From NCBI GenBank assembly GCA_021647465.1, contig JAKIUQ010000007.1, forward strand, positions 1-64,000: a DNA stretch of 64,000 nucleotides, given 5' to 3'. The DNA is from Emcibacter sp. Lineage in GTDB: Bacteria; Pseudomonadota; Alphaproteobacteria; Sphingomonadales; Emcibacteraceae. This document shows, in pieces, positions 59,927 to 64,000 of this stretch. Positions within the stretch are counted from its first letter, which is position 1. Every line of letters starts with the position of its first letter. A program made the position numbers and the translations under genes. The notes beneath the pieces were generated by a model that saw only the letters and a program-made list of their open reading frames with translations, had not been told where the DNA came from and did no database searches.

Positions 59927-60871
59927 CTAGCCGCCAATATTCTCGGCGAATTGTCCCTTGGGGCGATATTGATGTAGGTAATTGGGCAGAACAGCGCCGA
60001 GCAAGGTTGGCGATATCCCCAGATCAGGCAGGCCCAGCGCATCTGCATGAACCACATTATCTGTTTTCAGCATTTTAAGCTGATCAAGAGTAATCGGCGG
60101 ATTGGGCAAGAGGCCAAGGAAAAACACGATATAGGGCGCAATAAAATCCGGCACTTCGATGAAGCATGGCTTTCGCATGGCTTCTTGCGCGGCAAGCTTC
60201 ATCATATCACGCAAGCTATATATGTCCGCGCCGCCAAGTTCATATGTTTCGCCCTGCATTGCCTTGTCGGCCAAGGCCTTGATCATCACCTCGGCCACAT
60301 CCCCCACATAAATGGGCTGAAATTTGGTGTCGCCGGAAAATACCGGCAGTATTGGCAGGCTTGCGGCCTGCGCGAAACGGTTGAACAGGCCGTCCCCGGT
60401 GCCAAAAATAACGCTTGGGCGAATAATCGTTGCTTGCGGGAAGGCTTGTTTGACGGCCTTCTCTCCTCGGGCTTTGCTCTGACTATATAATGCCTCAGAC
60501 TGCTCGTCCGCGCCAAGAGCAGACATATGGACAAGCGTTTCAACCCCAAGTTCGGCACAAATTCGCGCCACGGTTTGCGCGCCTTGTTCATGAATGTCGT
60601 TAAATTTTTGCGGCCCGCTTTCAGATAAAATACCCACAAGGTTAATCACCGCATCGGAACCTTGAATGGCCGACCGCACGGAATTTTCATCCCGAAGATT
60701 GGCCTGAACCACCTGTATCTGGCCAACTTCGCCGAGGGGTTTGACATGCATGGCCGAATTTGGCCGCCGCACCGCCACCCGGATGCGCCCGCCGGATTTT
60801 GCCAGATGCTCGACCAATGTTGTCCCAACAAAGCCCGCACCACCAAAAATCGTCACCAACCGCTGTGCCAT
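59927..60871 (-). CDS. NDUFA9-like NAD(P)-binding oxidoreductase
   Basis: This 314-residue atypical short-chain dehydrogenase has VTIFGGAGFVGTTLVEHLAK (~5-24), the partial SDR active region (ALYSQSKARGEKAVKQAFP, ~125-143, where the catalytic Tyr-x3-Lys is present as YSQSK) and a C-terminal substrate domain. Alphaproteobacterial relatives of mitochondrial complex I subunit NDUFA9 look like this. GGAGG precedes the ATG at 60871 by 5 bases. Its role may be in complex I stability or quinone-related metabolism. Confidence 0.83.
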   Translation of the reverse strand: MAQRLVTIFGGAGFVGTTLVEHLAKSGGRIRVAVRRPNSAMHVKPLGEVGQIQVVQANLRDENSVRSAIQGSDAVINLVGILSESGPQKFNDIHEQGAQTVARICAELGVETLVHMSALGADEQSEALYSQSKARGEKAVKQAFPQATIIRPSVIFGTGDGLFNRFAQAASLPILPVFSGDTKFQPIYVGDVAEVMIKALADKAMQGETYELGGADIYSLRDMMKLAAQEAMRKPCFIEVPDFIAPYIVFFLGLLPNPPITLDQLKMLKTDNVVHADALGLPDLGISPTLLGAVLPNYLHQYRPKGQFAENIGG

Positions 60872-61056
60872 TAAATCCTCCAGAAAAGCTATATATCGTT
60901 ACTGCCTTTTTATCTTTCTCCTTAAGGTTAGTCCAGACTATTCTATATATTTCATTTTCAGGGTACCTGCGTTAATCAAGCGGCGATATATATGATAACG
61001 ACTTTGCTCTTGACTTTTCTCCGGCGTGGTCGTAATCACTGCACATCATTCAGGTG

Positions 61057-61143
61057 GCCCAGATGGCGGAATTGGTAGACGCGCTAGCTTCAGGTGCTAG
61101 TGTCTGTATGGACGTGGAGGTTCGAGTCCTCTTCTGGGCACCA
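61057..61143 (+). tRNA. tRNA-Leu (CAG anticodon)
   Basis: The acceptor stem GCCCAGA pairs with TCTGGGC. The anticodon loop TTCAGGT on stem CTAGC/GCTAG gives anticodon CAG. A class II long variable arm is present, then GGTTCGAGTCC for the T arm, discriminator A, and an encoded CCA (61141-61143). Confidence 0.95.
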
Positions 61144-61332
61144 TTTTTTCCTTAATATATCAAGTCTTTAAATATCCCATATTTTAATGTAAATACTTGC
61201 TTGTGCAAAAGGAACCCTATAGGAACCCCGCAGAATTAAGACTGGTTATATAGAATTTATGATAGGCTCCTTGATTGCGGAGTCTTGAATATTTCGCATG
61301 ACCGAGGTCATTCTCGGCTCAGGAGATAGCCC
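61144..61332. other. Intergenic gap after tRNA-Leu
   Basis: These ~190 bases contain a short direct repeat of GGAACC (GGAACCCTATAGGAACCCC, near 61211-61229). I see no gene here. Sites beside tRNA 3' ends are common integration points, but no integrase or direct copy of the tRNA end was found. Confidence 0.3.
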
Positions 61333-62178
61333 TTGATAAAAATATTTCTCTTTTTGTTGGTTTTTCTGTTCGCTACGACATTCGTCATATTGATGATATG
61401 GCGCCTGCTTGATCGCCGTGCAGATCGGGCAGAGATGGCTCGCCTGATAGCGTTGCAGCCCAAATCACCACGCGTCTTTGATCCGGCAATGGTGGCTGAT
61501 CTTCCAGACCCGGCGCGGCGATATTTCGAATACACGATACTGAGGGGAACTCCGTTGTTCACGGTGGCAGATATCGAGATGACGGGACAGTTTAGTCTCG
61601 GCACGAAAGAGGCACCAAACTACATGGCAATGACCGCACGGCAGGTGCTGGCTGCACCAAATGGCTTTGTTTGGAAAATGTCTGGCGGCAAAGGGTTCAT
61701 GCGTATGTCCGGGTCTGATAGTGCGCGCTGGACCCGGTTCTGGATTGCAGGACTCGCCCCTGTGGCACGCTTTGGAGAGACCTCTGATCACGCAAGATCG
61801 GCATTCGGCCGCTATATAGCAGAGGCCGTCTTCTGGACCCCTGCCGCGCTTTTGCCCAGGCAGAATATTGTTTGGCACGCGGTGGACGAAAACACCTCGA
61901 AGGTTACAATTCATCATAACGGGATCACACAGGACGTTTACATCTCCGTGACACCAGAGGGCCAGCCAACAGAGGTCAGTTTTCCGCGTTGGAGTGATGC
62001 CAACCCGGAAGGGATTTATCGCCTCCAACCCTTTGGCGGCTATCTTTCTGAATTTCGAAATATTGCGGGATTTCGACTCCCGACCCATGTTGAAGCCGGA
62101 AACTTCTTTGGGACTGAAGACTATTTTCCCTTCTATCTTGTCGATGTTACAAATCTGCGATTTTCACAGGCGGAATGA
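61333..62178 (+). CDS. DUF6544/DUF6920-like membrane-anchored protein
   Basis: This 281-residue protein has one N-terminal transmembrane segment (IFLFLLVFLFATTFVILMIW) and a soluble domain with DLPDPARRYFEYTI, GKGFMRMSGSDSARWTRFW, and VEAGNFFGTEDYFPFYLVDV. These look like the uncharacterised DUF6544/DUF6920 group as I recall it. Codon and base use (more G/C-ended codons on the plus strand) differ from the neighbours. It sits beside a tRNA gene, so it may be acquired DNA. Function unknown. Confidence 0.65.
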   Translation: MIKIFLFLLVFLFATTFVILMIWRLLDRRADRAEMARLIALQPKSPRVFDPAMVADLPDPARRYFEYTILRGTPLFTVADIEMTGQFSLGTKEAPNYMAMTARQVLAAPNGFVWKMSGGKGFMRMSGSDSARWTRFWIAGLAPVARFGETSDHARSAFGRYIAEAVFWTPAALLPRQNIVWHAVDENTSKVTIHHNGITQDVYISVTPEGQPTEVSFPRWSDANPEGIYRLQPFGGYLSEFRNIAGFRLPTHVEAGNFFGTEDYFPFYLVDVTNLRFSQAE

Positions 62179-62598
62179 GAGGCCCCGCGGGTCATGGATT
62201 CCTGTCAGGCAAGCTATTGATGAGATCGGACAGAAATTCAGCAAACGCGGCGATGATATTAAAGAACATCTTTCCCATTGGTTCCATTGGTTCCGTTGGA
62301 TCATAGACTGATGCCCCAAGGGCGCAATTTACCAATAGAGTATCCACCTGAATCTAAAGGGTAATCACTCTTTGATTATCAACGGTTTGTAATTATAGTT
62401 CAATGGTTTCATACCAGTGCCCATCTATGTCCCCTGTGGGGCACCACTTTTCATAATGACATATCATGAGATCCTCTTTGGAAGGGGCTATTCTTTAGTT
62501 TACTTCATAAAAACATGAGGAACTTTTAAAAGGTGACGTCTTAAGTCTCTGAAATATAAATTTTTAGATATTAAAGTAAATTTAAAGGGAGATGGAGG
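62179..62598. other. Intergenic gap before the second TonB receptor
   Basis: About 420 bases with no convincing gene. The first ~130 bases contain repeated TTGGTTCCATTGG-type units (62277-62300). The rest is AT-rich with probable promoter sequence and the GGGAGA ribosome site at 62588. Confidence 0.4.
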
Positions 62599-64000
62599 AT
62601 GAATAACATTAAGAGCCGGGCGTTACGGGTGGCTTTATTGACAAGCGTGGCATTATGTACCGTACCATTGATCAGTGCGCAAGCCCAGACAACCACAGAA
62701 ATTCAGCAGATAGAATTTAAAATACTGGCTCAGGATCTGGCCACGGCATTAAATAAATTTGCGGCAAAAACCAACAGAGAAATTTTATATGCCCCGGGGC
62801 TGGTGAAAAATCTGACCGCCTCTGGCTTGTCCGGAAAATTTTCTCCAAAGGAGGCTTTGTCGCGGCTTCTTGCGGGAACAGGGCTTACTTTCGAAGAAAC
62901 GGCTCCAAAAGTGTTTATTATCAAGAAAATAGGCGAAATTTCTCCTAAAAATCTGGATAAGATGCGCTTGGAGTTAAAAAAATCTTCTATGGGTATTTTG
63001 CAATCCGGTACGGTGAAATATGGTGCCGATTCAAGCAAGTCTGCCGACAAGAATGGACAAATTAGTGGCCGCGTGTTTGACACCGGCACATCGCGGGGTC
63101 TTCCGGGGGCGTTTGTGACCTTGCGTGGTACAAATCTGACAGCTATCAGTGATGATCGCGGCTTTTACCGTTTTTCGGCGGTTCCTGTCGGGACGTATCA
63201 ACTTGATGTCGACTATATTGGCGTAGACGCGAAGGTCATAGACGTAAAAGTTACTGCGGGAACACATATCACGCAAAATTTTGAAACCGGTGATTTGCTG
63301 GAAGATATCATTGTCTATGCCAACCGGTCTTCGCTTGCACAGGCCCTTAATCAGCAACGCTCCGCCGCCAACGCGTCAACAGTTATCGCCGCTGATTTGA
63401 TGGGCAGTTTCCCGGCAGAAAGCGTAGCGGAGGCCCTGCGCCGCGCGCCGGGCGTTTCCTTTGCCCGGGACAGCGTAACGGGAGAAGGGTCAGAAATTCT
63501 TATCCGTGGTTTCAATTCTGAAGCAATTAATGTTCAATTAAACGGCATTGGCCTTCAGGGTACCGGCTTCAACCGCACGATCGACCTGAATGGTTTCCTG
63601 GCAGATAATATTTCAAAAGTAACAATACATAAATCATTATTGCCCAGTCATGAGGCCTCCGGAACCGGTGGCCTGGTTGATATTGAAACCCGGTCAGGGC
63701 TGGATTACGGGGGGCATTATTTCAGCGCCGGCATTGAACGAGAGCAGAATTTTAACAGTGCCTTTGGGGATGAATTTCAGGGCAATGCCACCGCCGCCTG
63801 GGAACTTACCGATACATTCGGGGTTGTAGGCAGCATTCAATATCGCAAAACAGATCGTCAGAATTTTGATGTGGGTGTGGTTGATATCATGCCGCCCGTG
63901 TTGCCCGCAGGCTTCACAAATTTGTTCTTCTTGCCGGAAAGCCTGGATTTTCCTTTCGACGAGGGGGTACCGGAACAACTTATAAGCGGCGTAAATATAT
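62599..64000 (+). CDS. TonB-dependent receptor with N-terminal STN domain, 5' part
   Basis: The gene runs off the right edge; 467 codons are present. It has a signal peptide (ending ISAQAQ), an STN/secretin-like domain (about residues 35-110; FKILAQDLATALNKFAAKT, GLSGKFSPKEALSRLLAGTG), and a carboxypeptidase-regulatory-like domain (~155-235; GQISGRVFDTGTSRGLPGAF). Then comes the plug (IIVYANRSSLAQALNQQRSA, VAEALRRAPGVSFARDSV). An STN domain often signals to an anti-sigma factor, so it may be a transducing receptor. The substrate is unknown. Start ATG 62599 follows GGGAGA. Confidence 0.9.
   Translation, partial: MNNIKSRALRVALLTSVALCTVPLISAQAQTTTEIQQIEFKILAQDLATALNKFAAKTNREILYAPGLVKNLTASGLSGKFSPKEALSRLLAGTGLTFEETAPKVFIIKKIGEISPKNLDKMRLELKKSSMGILQSGTVKYGADSSKSADKNGQISGRVFDTGTSRGLPGAFVTLRGTNLTAISDDRGFYRFSAVPVGTYQLDVDYIGVDAKVIDVKVTAGTHITQNFETGDLLEDIIVYANRSSLAQALNQQRSAANASTVIAADLMGSFPAESVAEALRRAPGVSFARDSVTGEGSEILIRGFNSEAINVQLNGIGLQGTGFNRTIDLNGFLADNISKVTIHKSLLPSHEASGTGGLVDIETRSGLDYGGHYFSAGIEREQNFNSAFGDEFQGNATAAWELTDTFGVVGSIQYRKTDRQNFDVGVVDIMPPVLPAGFTNLFFLPESLDFPFDEGVPEQLISGVNI

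Noticed and set aside
61205..61232. Phage or island attachment site next to tRNA-Leu
   Set aside because: Only a short GGAACC repeat is seen; there is no copy of the tRNA end and no integrase in the window.
61465..62088. Minus-strand frame opposite the DUF6544-like gene
   Set aside because: Cys/Arg/His-rich shadow translation with no start context; the plus-strand frame has a transmembrane anchor and ordered motifs.
1..64000. CRISPR arrays, transposases or prophage genes
   Set aside because: No regularly spaced repeats, cas genes, transposase motifs or phage structural genes were seen on either strand.

Overview
The window is a gene-dense, medium-GC bacterial chromosome segment that reads as an alphaproteobacterium, probably from a marine or Emcibacter/Kordiimonas-like lineage. 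The evidence is an NDUFA9-like oxidoreductase, a ubiquinone pathway (ubiTUV), a complete quinohemoprotein amine dehydrogenase (QHNDH) accessory set, sphingomonad-type TonB receptors, and an intergenic inverted repeat of a kind familiar from alphaproteobacteria. The lineage is an inference. The first ~600 bases do not belong to it: they are a Bacteroidota-like ligA fragment joined to a truncated aldehyde dehydrogenase through ~25-30 bases that fit both genes, most simply an assembly chimera.

Layout. (1) 516-15737: amine catabolism, all on the minus strand. From promoter side to distal side: qhpG (flavin monooxygenase), qhpF (ABC exporter), qhpE (subtilisin-like leader protease), a LuxR-type regulator, an MBL-fold protein, an MhaA-like flavin hydroxylase with its DUF2783/MhaB-like partner, an AraC/FeaR-type regulator, a TonB receptor, then the structural genes qhpA (diheme alpha), qhpC (CTQ-bearing gamma), qhpB (beta propeller) and an aldehyde dehydrogenase. 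The radical SAM gene qhpD, normally between qhpA and qhpC, is not in the window. (2) 15930-20091: Lrp regulator, O-antigen-ligase-like membrane protein, ALDH7 (lysine pathway type), CbiX-like chelatase. (3) 20095-26889: a minus-strand operon iorA-iorB(ferredoxin fusion)-korA-korB-korC-paaK for 2-oxoacid oxidation and arylacetate activation. (4) 27254-30543: ubiT-ubiU-ubiV (oxygen-independent ubiquinone synthesis) behind a perfect FNR box, then a beta carbonic anhydrase and a strong bidirectional terminator. (5) 30612-40857: respiratory nitrate reduction, narK1-narK2-narGHJI plus a SurA-N-like narM gene, minus strand. (6) 41074-51033: a NIT-domain/Crp-Fnr fusion regulator, then moaA behind an FNR box and a candidate Moco riboswitch, moeA, a small companion protein, DUF389 protein, D-lactate dehydrogenase type flavoprotein, msrB, and modABC. 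(7) 51056-59739: LysE exporter, DAO-family flavoprotein, then an arsenic methylation/arsenosugar-like cluster (arsM, TVP38, mercuric-reductase-like flavoprotein, TIGR04282-type transferase, a divergent radical SAM enzyme, MTAP-like phosphorylase, TIGR04283-type transferase). (8) 59927-64000: NDUFA9-like protein, tRNA-Leu(CAG), a DUF6544/6920-like protein of different character, and the 5' part of a TonB receptor with an N-terminal STN domain.

How the parts work together. The aromatic-amine side plausibly takes up a substrate through the TonB receptor, oxidises a primary amine with periplasmic QHNDH, oxidises the aldehyde, and either hydroxylates the arylacetate (MhaAB-like) or activates it to CoA (PaaK), while the Ior/Kor set makes acyl-CoA from 2-oxoacids. 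The nitrate side is a coherent anaerobic module: nitrate import, nitrate reductase, its molybdenum supply and cofactor synthesis, and anaerobic ubiquinone, tied together by FNR-type boxes at 27179, 40937 and 42688 and by a nitrate-sensor-fused Crp/Fnr protein. The most novel items are that fusion regulator and the arsenic cluster with a radical SAM enzyme unlike classical ArsS.
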